Source: Syntrophomonadaceae bacterium | GTDB taxonomy: Bacteria; Bacillota; Dethiobacteria; DTU022; UBA8154 | Direction of reading: 5' to 3' | Assembly (NCBI GenBank): GCA_003556225.1 | Contig: PWRN01000069.1 | Coordinates: 1-33,637 of the forward strand | DNA length: 33,637 nucleotides | Shown here: positions 15,563 to 23,916 of the stretch, piece after piece | Numbering within the stretch: position 1 is the first letter of the stretch | Layout of the letters: the number at the start of each line of letters is the position of its first letter | Position numbers and translations under genes: made by a program | The notes under the pieces: model-generated | Seen by the model: only the letters and a program-made list of their open reading frames with translations | Told to the model about the DNA's origin: nothing | The model's database searches: none

Positions 15563-16240
15563 TTGAAACTTTTAACCCATATCCCTTGCCCGGTCGAAAC
15601 GGCCACGGTATTGTCCCGGATGAATACGACAAGCAGGGAAAAACATACCGCAGCCATAGAGAAACTTCTCATACAAGCGAATGAAAAAATTAAGCCGGCC
15701 ATGCTCTACAAGCGTTGCCCGGTCTGCTTTAAGGATGAAAGCTCGGTTATCGTTAACGACGTCGAGTTCAACAGCCGTATCTTAAAAGTAAACCTGGAAA
15801 ATGCAAAAAATGCTTTTGTCTATATCATAACCTGCGGGCAAACCTACGAAGATTTCTTGCATTCCCTGGATGACATGCTGGACCGCTATTATGTAAATGA
15901 AATTGGAAATGTCATGCTGTCGGAGGCACAGGCGCAGTTTCTCCGCTACCTGGAAAAGACCTACGCCCTGGAATGTATTTCCAAGATGACCCCGGGCTCG
16001 CTGGAGGACTGGCCCTTGAGCGAACAAAAAAAACTATTTGCCCTTTTAACAGAAGAGGCCATTCATGAAAAAATCGGGGTTACCCTGGAAGAGAACATGC
16101 TCATGACACCGGTTAAAACCCTCTCAGGCATCGCGTTCCCGACAGCATCCCCTTTTGAGAACTGTCAAATGTGCCCTCAAATTAGCTGCCCGGGGAGAAA
16201 AGCGCCTTATGATGACAGCTTGAAAAAAACATATTTTTAA
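15563..16240 (+). CDS. Vitamin B12-dependent methionine synthase activation-domain-like protein
   Basis: A 225-residue stand-alone protein resembling the AdoMet-binding activation domain of MetH. Features are LYKRCPVCFKDESSVIVNDVEF, a YIITCGQTYEDFL strand, the helical DRYYVNEIGNVMLSEAQAQFLRYLEKTY segment, and the C-terminal LSGIAFPTASPFENCQMCPQISCPGRKAPYD. The last part carries a CX2CX4C cluster typical of the clostridial stand-alone versions. In MetH this domain supports reductive methylation of an inactivated cobalamin; clostridial forms are thought to serve split MetH or other corrinoid methyltransferases, not found here. The start is TTG 15563, nine bases after GGAGG, below a good promoter. 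Confidence 0.78.
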   Translation: MKLLTHIPCPVETATVLSRMNTTSREKHTAAIEKLLIQANEKIKPAMLYKRCPVCFKDESSVIVNDVEFNSRILKVNLENAKNAFVYIITCGQTYEDFLHSLDDMLDRYYVNEIGNVMLSEAQAQFLRYLEKTYALECISKMTPGSLEDWPLSEQKKLFALLTEEAIHEKIGVTLEENMLMTPVKTLSGIAFPTASPFENCQMCPQISCPGRKAPYDDSLKKTYF

Positions 16241-16246
16241 TGGTTT

Positions 16247-16322
16247 GACCTGGCCAGGTCGGCCTCCATGTCGCTTCTCCGCCGGGACTCCCTCACTTCC
16301 GCACGACCTGGATCCAGGTCGT
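16247..16322. repeat. Pair of related perfect palindromes at the DUF3048 3' end
   Basis: GACCTGGCCAGGTC (16247-16260) lies in the gap between two convergent genes, and a 20-bp perfect palindrome with the core GACCTGGATCCAGGTC spans 16303-16322 inside the last codons of the DUF3048 gene. They share both GACCTGG and CCAGGTC arms, 42 bases apart, so the arms can also pair with each other. No T-run follows, so a classical terminator is unlikely. Confidence 0.75.
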
Positions 16323-17684
16323 TTCGTGGATGGGCTCCACTTCCCCTCCCCGGATGTATTGATAAACGGTCTGCTCACCGGTTCTTTCCCAGGTAACCTG
16401 GTATTCATATCCTTTTTCATAGAGTATGCCCGTACCCGAACCGTGAAGTTCTATATCAACCAAGCCCTCGGAGCCGGGAACATTGCGGTGCGGAGTATGG
16501 CGGATAATCACCCGCGCCGCGGTGAACTGCTCCCCGGTTTCCAGTTCGGTGTGGGGTTCACCATTGATAAACCGGTAGTATAACCTCTCTTCCGGATCGT
16601 ATTCATAGCGCACGCGATTGTGGGGGCTGTAATCGATTTCGATCGTATCCGCCTTTCCGAAAATAGCAGCGGGCTGTTCTTCATCCAGCACATAGGTCTT
16701 ATCCATGACCTGCGGGCGATCACCTGCAACCCGGTACAGGTTATTGATGTTGGTATAGAGATTGTGAGGCGCCCTCCTGGAAGAGTCCCGCCAAAAATTG
16801 TTCCCCGTATCTCCAATCTGGAACACACCTAGGCCCTGGATCATCTGCCGGGTTCGCGTGGAGTATCCACTGTGGGCGACAATCCCACCGTGCTCAAGAG
16901 CCTGGACCGCAAAATACGGGCGAAGGCTGCGGATAGGACCAATGTTGAAGTTTGCTTCCTGCAGGGTTCGAAAAACAGCCAGGTAGCGCGTGGAGCCTCC
17001 TTCCACCAGGAACTCATAGACCAGATCCGCTTTCTGCAGCCCGGAAGAAGGTCGGGAAGCGGGGTGATTATTGATCACGACCGCAATGGCCGGATTGATT
17101 TCCTTAACGGTAACCTCCAGGATTTCTTCCTCCTGTTCGCTTGCTTCTTTCTCCTTCAGTGCTAAAAATATTTCATCGTAGAATGATCCAAGTGAAGCGA
17201 CGATGTCTACGTCTGCCTCCGGGGCGATCACCTGGTAGTATCCTTTCTCCCCGGTCACGTTTGCTTGCCCCTCGGATTGGTTGTAAGCTGTAAAGGACGC
17301 CAGCTCATCGGTAAATTCAACCCTAATAAAGTGGCCCCCAGGCTGAAAAATATCTACGGCAAACTGCCACGCCGGCTCTGCTTCCAATTTTCGCATCTCC
17401 TGATAAGTTAAAGGCGAGATCAAGGCATAAAAGCTTTCTATATCTTCGGGTTCTTCCACGGAGATACTGTCTTGGGAAGATCCATCTCGAAGATCGAGCC
17501 TTTCTGTCCTGCCGGCATCCATGTTGGTGATTTCAATAAAACTGAACGTGGCAGGGGGGGAAATCGATAGAGCAATCCCTAACAAGAGCACAGCAACCAG
17601 AAAGACCGACCCCAGGGTAATAGTAATATACCTATTTTTTTTCTCCGCAAAAAATAGTTTTAGCCTTTCAAAAACTGCTGTCAT
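16293..17684 (-). CDS. DUF3048 (YerB-like) membrane-anchored protein
   Basis: A 463-residue protein. A single N-terminal membrane helix (about 18-42, YITITLGSVFLVAVLLLGIAL) leaves the rest outside the cell. A linker region with acidic stretches runs to about residue 190. The DUF3048 domain follows: INPAIAVVINNHPASRPSSGLQKADLVYEFLVEGGSTRYLAVF, then IGPIRSLRPYFAVQALEHGGIVAHSGYS, and a C-terminal DUF3048_C part with FTAARVIIRHT and a final TTWIQVVRK. B. subtilis YerB has the same domain; its function is unknown. The N-terminal 150 residues outside DUF3048 are not recognised. The ribosome binding site is weak. It converges with the MetH-activation-like gene. Confidence 0.85.
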   Translation of the reverse strand: MTAVFERLKLFFAEKKNRYITITLGSVFLVAVLLLGIALSISPPATFSFIEITNMDAGRTERLDLRDGSSQDSISVEEPEDIESFYALISPLTYQEMRKLEAEPAWQFAVDIFQPGGHFIRVEFTDELASFTAYNQSEGQANVTGEKGYYQVIAPEADVDIVASLGSFYDEIFLALKEKEASEQEEEILEVTVKEINPAIAVVINNHPASRPSSGLQKADLVYEFLVEGGSTRYLAVFRTLQEANFNIGPIRSLRPYFAVQALEHGGIVAHSGYSTRTRQMIQGLGVFQIGDTGNNFWRDSSRRAPHNLYTNINNLYRVAGDRPQVMDKTYVLDEEQPAAIFGKADTIEIDYSPHNRVRYEYDPEERLYYRFINGEPHTELETGEQFTAARVIIRHTPHRNVPGSEGLVDIELHGSGTGILYEKGYEYQVTWERTGEQTVYQYIRGGEVEPIHETTWIQVVRK

Positions 17685-17874
17685 AGTCTTGCCCGTCCAC
17701 CGGGCTGCACCTGCCTTCCTGAGACACCAAGATTAATACATCCGGACATTTTCTTAATGTTCGCCAAAAACTCTATCATCTCCTTGCAGGATTTTGAAAA
17801 ATGTTACGGACCCACCACGTGTCAAAATTTTTTCTCGTGCAGCATCACGGTGGTTAGCTGGAATAAAACCGGCT

Positions 17875-17938
17875 CATGCTGTCGTTTCACTGGCATGCTG
17901 TCGTTACAGTTGACTTGACACCTCACAGGTGGGATAAT
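17875..17938 (+). promoter_or_regulatory. nadB promoter with NiaR-like operator and upstream direct repeats
   Basis: TTGACT (17910-17915), a 17-base spacer and GATAAT (17933-17938). The 18-mer ACAGTTGACTTGACACCT (17906-17923) covers the -35 and matches the nadA operator on its coding strand at 16 of 18 bases. An inverted repeat CACCT-CAC-AGGTG follows in the spacer. Just upstream, CATGCTGTCGTT occurs twice (17875-17886, 17894-17905) with a 19-base period. Confidence 0.78.
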
Positions 17939-17972
17939 GAAAGCAATCGAATGCATGAAGGAGCATGAATCC

Positions 17973-19526
17973 ATGCCCCCGCAAGATCCCAAAGAATATG
18001 ACGTGATCATCATCGGCGGCGGCGTCGCCGGGCTTTTTTCCGCATTGAAAATTGCCGACTTTGCCCGTGTATGCCTCCTGACCAAGAACGGGCTGCAAAG
18101 CTCCAATACCTGGCTGGCTCAAGGGGGCATAGCCGCCGCTTTGGGGGAGGACGACAGCCCGGAGCAGCATGCCGAAGATACGCTGCAAGCGGGTGCCGAA
18201 CTTTGCCGCCAGGAGGCCGTAGATGTCCTGACAAATGAAGGGCCGGCGCGGATCCAGGAACTCCTCGCCATGGGTGTTTCGTTCGATCGCCGGGCAGGCA
18301 AACTCGACTTGGGACAAGAAGGTGCCCACGGAAAACGAAGAATTGTACACGCCGGGGGCGATTCCACGGGGCGGCTGCTCTCAGAAACCTTGATGGGCCA
18401 CACCCTGACCCGGGACACCATTACGGTTCGTGAAAACACCTATGCTGTCGGCCTATTTATCCAGGAAAACCAGGTTTTCGGCGTTAAACTATTAAATGGG
18501 GAGCATATATTTTGCAGGGCCTTGATCCTGGCCACAGGTGGATGCAGTGCAGTTTATGCGAGGACCACGAACAATCTGGTGCTAACAGGTGATGGAATTG
18601 CCATGGCCTATCGAGCCGGGGCAGAGATCATTGACATGGAATTCGTGCAGTTCCATCCCACGGTTTTTCATGATGAAAGCAATGTAGAACCCTTCCTGGT
18701 CTCTGAGGCGGTTCGCGGTGAAGGAGCAGTGCTGCGGGACAAGTTTGGCAGGTGCTTTATGGGCAACTACTGTGAGTCGGCGGAGCTCGGGCCCCGGGAC
18801 ATCGTGTCCCGGGCCATCGCCAAACAGATGGAGCTGACAGGAAGTCCCTGTGTTTACCTGGACATCACCCGGCGAGGAAAGGCTTTTATCCAAGAACGCT
18901 TTCCTACAATCTATCAAATGGCTCTCAAGCACGGTTATGACCTGGCCCGGCAATGGCTGCCCGTTTCCCCTGCCGCTCACTACACCATGGGCGGGATCAG
19001 GGTCGGGTTATCCGGCGAGACCCGGATCAAGGGGCTTTATGCCTGCGGAGAAGCAGCCTGCAGCGGTGTCCACGGGGCCAATCGCCTGGCCAGCAATTCT
19101 CTCCTGGAAGGTCTTGTTTTTGCCGTGCGCACCGCCAGACATATCCAGGGTAGCCTTTCCGGGCTTCGCAGACTGACAGGCCAGGAGCAGCCGGAAAGAT
19201 CCGGCAAGCACAAAAATGGCCCATGCGGACCAACCCACGAGCCATGCGCTGCACTGAAAGAGAAATTGGGGAAGCTGATGTTACATCAGGCAGGGATTAC
19301 GCGTAACGCGTCAAACCTGGAAGAAGCAAAAAAGTTCATCCAACAAAAAGCCCCCCCTGAACCCTGGATCCCCCGGGAACGGGCGGGATGGGAATTAAAA
19401 AATCTCTTCCTGGTGGCCCGCTTTATCGTGGAAGGGGCCCTGGAGCGGACAGAAAGCCGCGGAAGTCACTACCGCGAAGACTACCCCTACCTTGATCCAT
19501 CCTGGAGCCGTTCCATATATTTCTGA
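17973..19526 (+). CDS. nadB: L-aspartate oxidase
   Basis: Oxidises L-aspartate to iminoaspartate, the first step of de novo NAD synthesis; in anaerobes fumarate can be the electron acceptor. About 517 residues. An FAD motif IIIGGGVAGLFSAL (about 11-26) is followed by SSNTWLAQGGIAAAL, HAGGDSTGRLL, ILATGGCSAVYARTTN, GDGIAMAYRAGAEIIDMEFVQFHPT, SEAVRGEGAVL, the active-site AAHYTMGGIRV, and YACGEAACSGVHGANRLASNSLLEGLVF, all typical of NadB. The frame extends to ATG 17937, but that codon overlaps the -10 box. ATG 17973 has AAGGAG nine bases upstream and is the likely start. The last 40 bases overlap the amidase gene tail to tail. It lies 15 kb from nadA-nadC but shares their operator motif. Confidence 0.96.
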   Translation: MPPQDPKEYDVIIIGGGVAGLFSALKIADFARVCLLTKNGLQSSNTWLAQGGIAAALGEDDSPEQHAEDTLQAGAELCRQEAVDVLTNEGPARIQELLAMGVSFDRRAGKLDLGQEGAHGKRRIVHAGGDSTGRLLSETLMGHTLTRDTITVRENTYAVGLFIQENQVFGVKLLNGEHIFCRALILATGGCSAVYARTTNNLVLTGDGIAMAYRAGAEIIDMEFVQFHPTVFHDESNVEPFLVSEAVRGEGAVLRDKFGRCFMGNYCESAELGPRDIVSRAIAKQMELTGSPCVYLDITRRGKAFIQERFPTIYQMALKHGYDLARQWLPVSPAAHYTMGGIRVGLSGETRIKGLYACGEAACSGVHGANRLASNSLLEGLVFAVRTARHIQGSLSGLRRLTGQEQPERSGKHKNGPCGPTHEPCAALKEKLGKLMLHQAGITRNASNLEEAKKFIQQKAPPEPWIPRERAGWELKNLFLVARFIVEGALERTESRGSHYREDYPYLDPSWSRSIYF

Positions 19527-21517
19527 ATACCCTGGGCCATCGCCAGGGCAGCCCGGTTTTGAAAATCCTCCTGGGCCAAAAGCTTTTCTTCTTCAGGGTT
19601 GGAAAGGAAAGCAATCTCGACCAGGATAGCCGGGGTGTGGGCATTGCGAAGAACGGCGAAATTAGCCTGCCTCACGCCCTTATCGGGGCGTTTTAAGTGC
19701 GATAGCAGTTCTCTTTGGACAAGTTCCGCCAGTAGCTTCGAGGTCGAAAGCAGCTCTTCGGACCCCCCGCCCCGTGTTCCGGGATAAAAGGTCATCGTCC
19801 CTGCCGTACTGCGGTCCGGGTGGGCATTGGCATGCACGCTTACAAAAACACCCCCCGTTTGGTTGGCCACCCCGGCGCGCTCCTCCAGTGTCAACCCGGT
19901 ATCCTCCTGGCGGGTAAAAATAACGGCGTAGCCCTGACTCAGCAGTATTTCACCCAGTTTGCGGGAAATATTGGTCACCACATCGCGTTCCGCAATGCCT
20001 GTTGGACCGATAGCACCGGGGTCCGTGCTGGACCAATTCGTCCTCGTCCCATGACCGGGGTCAATGACAACCGTTTTTTCCATGGGAAAGACGGGCTTCA
20101 GTACAATCTCCACGGTATTTTCATCATCTAACCGTGCGACCGAGTGCACGATATTGTCTTTGAGGTCGGCAACAACTCGCACGGTTTCCTGCTCAAACTG
20201 CCCTGCCCTGACCTGCATCACGGGATAGGTGTGAATCTGCAACGGCGCAAAACTATTGTCCCTTTCCCCCGCAAGGATCCCGTGGAAATCGAAGGCCATG
20301 CGGTACGGATCGGTTAGCCGAAGAGCGTGGGGTAAAGAAAGCGCGCCGTTCGCCTTCACGCGAATTGTAATTTCTTTTTCCCCCTGAAATACTTCAATAT
20401 CTGTAAGGAGCGGTAGGTTTTCCGGGATACCTTCCGGGTAATCCCCCTCGTTGGGGTTTTCGGGGGCCGCCTTTTCAGTCCAGCTTGCGATCATGAGTCC
20501 GGGATTGTTTCTCTGGGGAACAGGATAATTATCCTTTCCAGGGGGTTCATAGCGGGTTGCCACCAACCAGGCGGCGACCCAGCCGGTTTCACCATCAGCC
20601 AGACGGATCTGGTACCAGCCGTCCCGATCGTCGATGATTTCCAACCAATCGCCAGAGGAAACCCGGCCGATCACGGGAGATTCCAGGCTGGAGGACGCCC
20701 GTAGGTTGACGGATGCTTTCATCACCAGGGCCGACCGGTTGCTGGAAAGTCCTGCCAGGTCCCCGGGCAAAACCGGGATGGGCCTGGCCTCTTTCTCTTC
20801 GTCATCCGTGGTTTCTTTTTCCCCGGGAAGGGGCGCTTCCGGTGCAGGGACGGTTTCCTGCAGCTCCACGAGCCAACTCGCGACCCAGCCCATTGGCTTG
20901 TCGTGTTCTGCCAGCCTGGTTACCTGGTACCAATCTCCGGTTTGACCCGTGATGAAGAGCTCATCGCCCTGGAAAACCTTTGAAATAACCGGCTCATAGT
21001 CCGTTCCCGGGCCGGGGCGAATATTGACGGCTGTTCCGGTAACCTTAACCAGGCCGTTTCGAATTTCATCGGGGGAAATAACCTTTGTGAGCGTAACAGT
21101 CCCGGTCTCCGCGATCCAGTCTACATCCATGCCGAAAGTTTCTGCGAGAAAGCGCAGGGGGACCATGGTGCGTTCCTGGTGAATCACAGCCACCGTGTCC
21201 ATTTCCACATCTTTTCCGTCAACCCGGGCGATGTTTTCATCAATATAAAGCTCCACCCCAAGTACGCCCCTGGCGATCTCCACCTTCCGGCTGGCCGCAT
21301 CCCATGCCACTTCTCCGCCCAGCGCTTCGGCAATAAAACGTGCGGGGACCATGGTGCGGGAATTTTCATCTATGTAAGCTTCGACGTCGCTTTCAATGGG
21401 CTTGCCGTTTAACAAGATAGAAACAGCTGTACTGCCCCGGGCGGTGCCGGGGAAAAGAAAAGTCAACATCATGAAAACAACGAGTAGCGCCCACGCGTGG
21501 CGCGATTTTTTCTTCAT
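19487..21517 (-). CDS. Exported N-acetylmuramoyl-L-alanine amidase with stalk, SH3 and AMIN domains
   Basis: A 676-residue cell-wall hydrolase cleaving the amide between N-acetylmuramic acid and L-alanine. Domains in order: signal peptide 1-28; copper-amine-oxidase N-type stalk about 32-146, with two RTMVP(A/L)RF(I/L)AE repeats; SH3 domain about 156-218 (VNIRPGPGTDY); acidic linker; second SH3 about 264-322 (VNLRASSSLESPVIG); AMIN-like domain about 372-475; Amidase_3 about 482-672. Zinc ligands are H489 (DPGHG), E510 (GIAERD) and H562 (VSVHANA), and the catalytic glutamate is E634 (VEIAFLSN); all are present. It ends inside the nadB 3' end on the other strand. GGGGAG precedes the ATG. The 225-base upstream gap shows no recognised c-di-AMP riboswitch. 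Confidence 0.93.
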   Translation of the reverse strand: MKKKSRHAWALLVVFMMLTFLFPGTARGSTAVSILLNGKPIESDVEAYIDENSRTMVPARFIAEALGGEVAWDAASRKVEIARGVLGVELYIDENIARVDGKDVEMDTVAVIHQERTMVPLRFLAETFGMDVDWIAETGTVTLTKVISPDEIRNGLVKVTGTAVNIRPGPGTDYEPVISKVFQGDELFITGQTGDWYQVTRLAEHDKPMGWVASWLVELQETVPAPEAPLPGEKETTDDEEKEARPIPVLPGDLAGLSSNRSALVMKASVNLRASSSLESPVIGRVSSGDWLEIIDDRDGWYQIRLADGETGWVAAWLVATRYEPPGKDNYPVPQRNNPGLMIASWTEKAAPENPNEGDYPEGIPENLPLLTDIEVFQGEKEITIRVKANGALSLPHALRLTDPYRMAFDFHGILAGERDNSFAPLQIHTYPVMQVRAGQFEQETVRVVADLKDNIVHSVARLDDENTVEIVLKPVFPMEKTVVIDPGHGTRTNWSSTDPGAIGPTGIAERDVVTNISRKLGEILLSQGYAVIFTRQEDTGLTLEERAGVANQTGGVFVSVHANAHPDRSTAGTMTFYPGTRGGGSEELLSTSKLLAELVQRELLSHLKRPDKGVRQANFAVLRNAHTPAILVEIAFLSNPEEEKLLAQEDFQNRAALAMAQGIQKYMERLQDGSR

Positions 21518-21742
21518 GTTTTTCTCCCCTGCTCATTGTGCAAATTCTTCTCAATTGCTTTAACGAACAAACCGGCAAAAAGGTACGAAAGGCCTGGAAA
21601 AAAGACAAAACGATCAAGATCATGCTGGAAAAAAATTATCCGCCACCTCTTACGATGCGGATGGGCAAAACACATGGTATCACAGCGCGAACTATTTCCT
21701 CCAGGAGTGGATGCGACTATGCTCGCTGCGAGCTAAACAGCC

Positions 21743-23560
21743 CTAGCGATCTTTACTAAAAGGGTCTTGAACCTGGGGCAGGTCACTAACCAACCTGGGC
21801 TCTGAAAAACAGGCAAACTTCAGGATCTTGTTTAAGTAAGAACCGCGCATCATTCCCTTTTGCTTTTCCCCGATCTGCAGCTGCAGCCTGCTCACACGTT
21901 TGCTCAACCGGTTGATCCATCGCGTAAAGTCCGCGGTGGTCTTCTGTGAAGAGAAGGACAATTCTTCTGTATTCACCACCAGGCGCAGGCAGCGAGCCGG
22001 AATCATGTCTTTTAACGTGCGGTTCAGTTGAGCCAGGTTCATCTTATTGAGTAATCCCCGCAGCTTAACATAGAAAATACCGCGGTTTTCCGAGGTTAGC
22101 ACTTCCAGGGCGGCCTCTTTACCCTGGTCTGGACTGTCCACAGCTCCCAGGACTTTGATTTCAACGGACTTCTGCTCGGGCTTTAGTTCCTGTTGTAAAC
22201 GACCCAATACCTGGTCATACCATTTGTAATAGGGATAGAGTTGGCGGACCATGTGGCTTCCAATGCCCCGGTATAATGATGACTGCCATCCCGTTAAGAA
22301 CGTGTTGGAAAACACGTTTCGCAGGGAATAGAAACGCCGATAGGCCTGGTACATGCCCCCCTGCAGTTCTTCAGGAGTCATCCTGGCGGGCTGAAAAACC
22401 ACGTGCATGCCATCATATAGCTCCCAATCCCTGGTCAAGAGCCGCCCCTCTTTTTCCATTTGGTGATAAAGGACGGTGCCGGGGAGAGGGGTCAGGACCA
22501 TGAATTGGACAGAATCAATGCGGGTTTCCAGGGCGAACTCCGCTGTTTCGCGGATTGTGTCCAGGGTATCGCTGTCGCTTCCCAGGACAAACATGCCGTG
22601 AACCCGCACGCGGTAATCGTGAAAAAGCCGAATTGATTCTTTAATATCTTCCACGCTCTGCTTCTTGTTGTAAGCCTCCAATGTTTCCGGGTTAATCGAT
22701 TCCAGGCCCACGTAGGCGATATCGCCACCTGTGCGGCGCATCAGGGTCATCAGTTCATCATCCCGGGCCGATTCCACCCGAAATTGCGCCCCCCAACCTC
22801 TCAGTTTAATCTTACGTTCCAACATGCCCCGCAGCATTTCTTTTGTGTGTCGGGGATGCGCAGCAAAATTATCATCGCAGAAAAAAATGCTTCTCCCCTG
22901 ATAGCGTGAAAGTTCTTCCAGGACAAGTTCCACGCTGCGATAGCGATACTGGCGGCCAAACATCTGGGTGACACAGCAAAAGGTGCAGTCGAAGGGACAG
23001 CCCCTGGAGGTCGCCACCGGGACGGCCTGCAAAGGTTTAAGCGGGCTTCCTTGTACGAAGAGGCTTAGATCGGGAATGGGTAAATCATCCATGTTGACCC
23101 AGGCTCCCAGGCCGGGGTTGTGAACCATTTCGCCGTTTTTCCAGTAGGAAACCCCTGCGACATCCGAAGGCTCCTCCCCCTTTTGCAGACATTCCAGCAG
23201 AGCTGGAAAGGTGAAGTCCGCCTCCCCCCTGATCACATAATCAGCATGCTGAAGAGCCTCCTCTTGCATCAGCGATGCGTGGATGCCACCAATGACCACA
23301 GGGATCCCCCGGGATCGAAGGTATCCGGCTACACGGTAAGAATCCGTACTGGTAACACTGATGATGGAAAGACCCACCAGGTCCGCTTCCAGGATTTCTT
23401 TCCACTTGAGTTTTTCAACCGCACCGGCATAAAGAGAGACATCATACCCTGCCTCTTTTAAGTGCGCCCCCAGGGCTGGCAGGCCCAGGCGCGGCATCTT
23501 GGAGACTTCAAAAACATTCCCCGCCTTGCTTTTAATTTCGATTAATGCAATTTTTTTCAT
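21743..23560 (-). CDS. B12-binding-domain radical SAM protein with an unusual C-terminal domain
   Basis: About 605 residues. An N-terminal cobalamin-binding-like Rossmann domain (LGLPALGAHLKEAGYDV...VGLSIISVTS...VVIGGIHASL) lacks the DxHxxG motif, as is usual for this class. The radical SAM core has SRGCPFDCTFCC (C188, C192, C195) and continues to PLPGTVLYHQMEKEGRLL...YDGMHVVF. Residues about 490-565 (FYVKLRGLLNKMNLAQLNRTLKDM...LRLVVNTEELSFSS) follow a beta-helix-beta order like a STAS domain, which I do not know from the usual members. The reaction is unknown. The start is ATG 23560 with AAAGG upstream; a frame extending to 23704 has no ribosome binding site and non-family residues. The promoter is about 300 bases upstream, with a repeat copy in the leader. 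Confidence 0.83.
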   Translation of the reverse strand: MKKIALIEIKSKAGNVFEVSKMPRLGLPALGAHLKEAGYDVSLYAGAVEKLKWKEILEADLVGLSIISVTSTDSYRVAGYLRSRGIPVVIGGIHASLMQEEALQHADYVIRGEADFTFPALLECLQKGEEPSDVAGVSYWKNGEMVHNPGLGAWVNMDDLPIPDLSLFVQGSPLKPLQAVPVATSRGCPFDCTFCCVTQMFGRQYRYRSVELVLEELSRYQGRSIFFCDDNFAAHPRHTKEMLRGMLERKIKLRGWGAQFRVESARDDELMTLMRRTGGDIAYVGLESINPETLEAYNKKQSVEDIKESIRLFHDYRVRVHGMFVLGSDSDTLDTIRETAEFALETRIDSVQFMVLTPLPGTVLYHQMEKEGRLLTRDWELYDGMHVVFQPARMTPEELQGGMYQAYRRFYSLRNVFSNTFLTGWQSSLYRGIGSHMVRQLYPYYKWYDQVLGRLQQELKPEQKSVEIKVLGAVDSPDQGKEAALEVLTSENRGIFYVKLRGLLNKMNLAQLNRTLKDMIPARCLRLVVNTEELSFSSQKTTADFTRWINRLSKRVSRLQLQIGEKQKGMMRGSYLNKILKFACFSEPRLVSDLPQVQDPFSKDR

Positions 23561-23916
23561 GTGAAATAACCTTTCCAAGCGCAATATCGCTTCATGCTGG
23601 TGTTTCCTTCGATGATAACGGTCATCAGAACATGCATCAACTCGACCTGACCCGGGGAAATAATGCACCTTTAACAAGACAAAAATGAACTGCTGAACAG
23701 TCACAATCAGTCCATATGAACCTGTGGTTTACTTAATTCCATTTGAGACGGCTTTGCTGAAACCCCTGTACGCCTTTTGATTCAGGTAAATCCGATGTTT
23801 GCTGAGGCCAAACAGGAAAACGGCCGCGAAACTTAGGAAACTTCATCCATATTAATCATATTATACCCCTTTATCGAGAAAGAAGCAAAGCATTATGTTT
23901 CATTTGTTCAAAATAA
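23561..23916 (-). promoter_or_regulatory. Promoter and long leader of the radical SAM gene
   Basis: On the minus strand, TTGCTT (23888-23883), a 17-base spacer and TATAAT (23865-23860). The resulting leader is close to 290 bases and contains copy B of the 73-bp repeat within its first 110 bases. No other gene or clear hairpin terminator was seen in this stretch. Confidence 0.6.
23749..23821 (-). repeat. Dispersed 73-bp repeat, copy B
   Basis: Gap-free match to copy A (11825-11897), 61 of 73 bases. It lies between the promoter and start of the radical SAM gene, in the same orientation as copy A relative to its downstream gene. Confidence 0.8.

Noticed and set aside
17937-17972. Upstream ATG as the nadB start
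   Set aside because: It overlaps the -10 box; the internal ATG at 17973 has a good ribosome binding site.
21518-21742. c-di-AMP (ydaO) riboswitch before the cell-wall amidase
   Set aside because: Such switches are common before these amidases, but I could not find the conserved core sequence on the minus strand.
23561-23704. 48-residue N-terminal extension of the radical SAM protein
   Set aside because: No ribosome binding site, translation unlike the family, and the typical MKKIALIE start lies at 23560.
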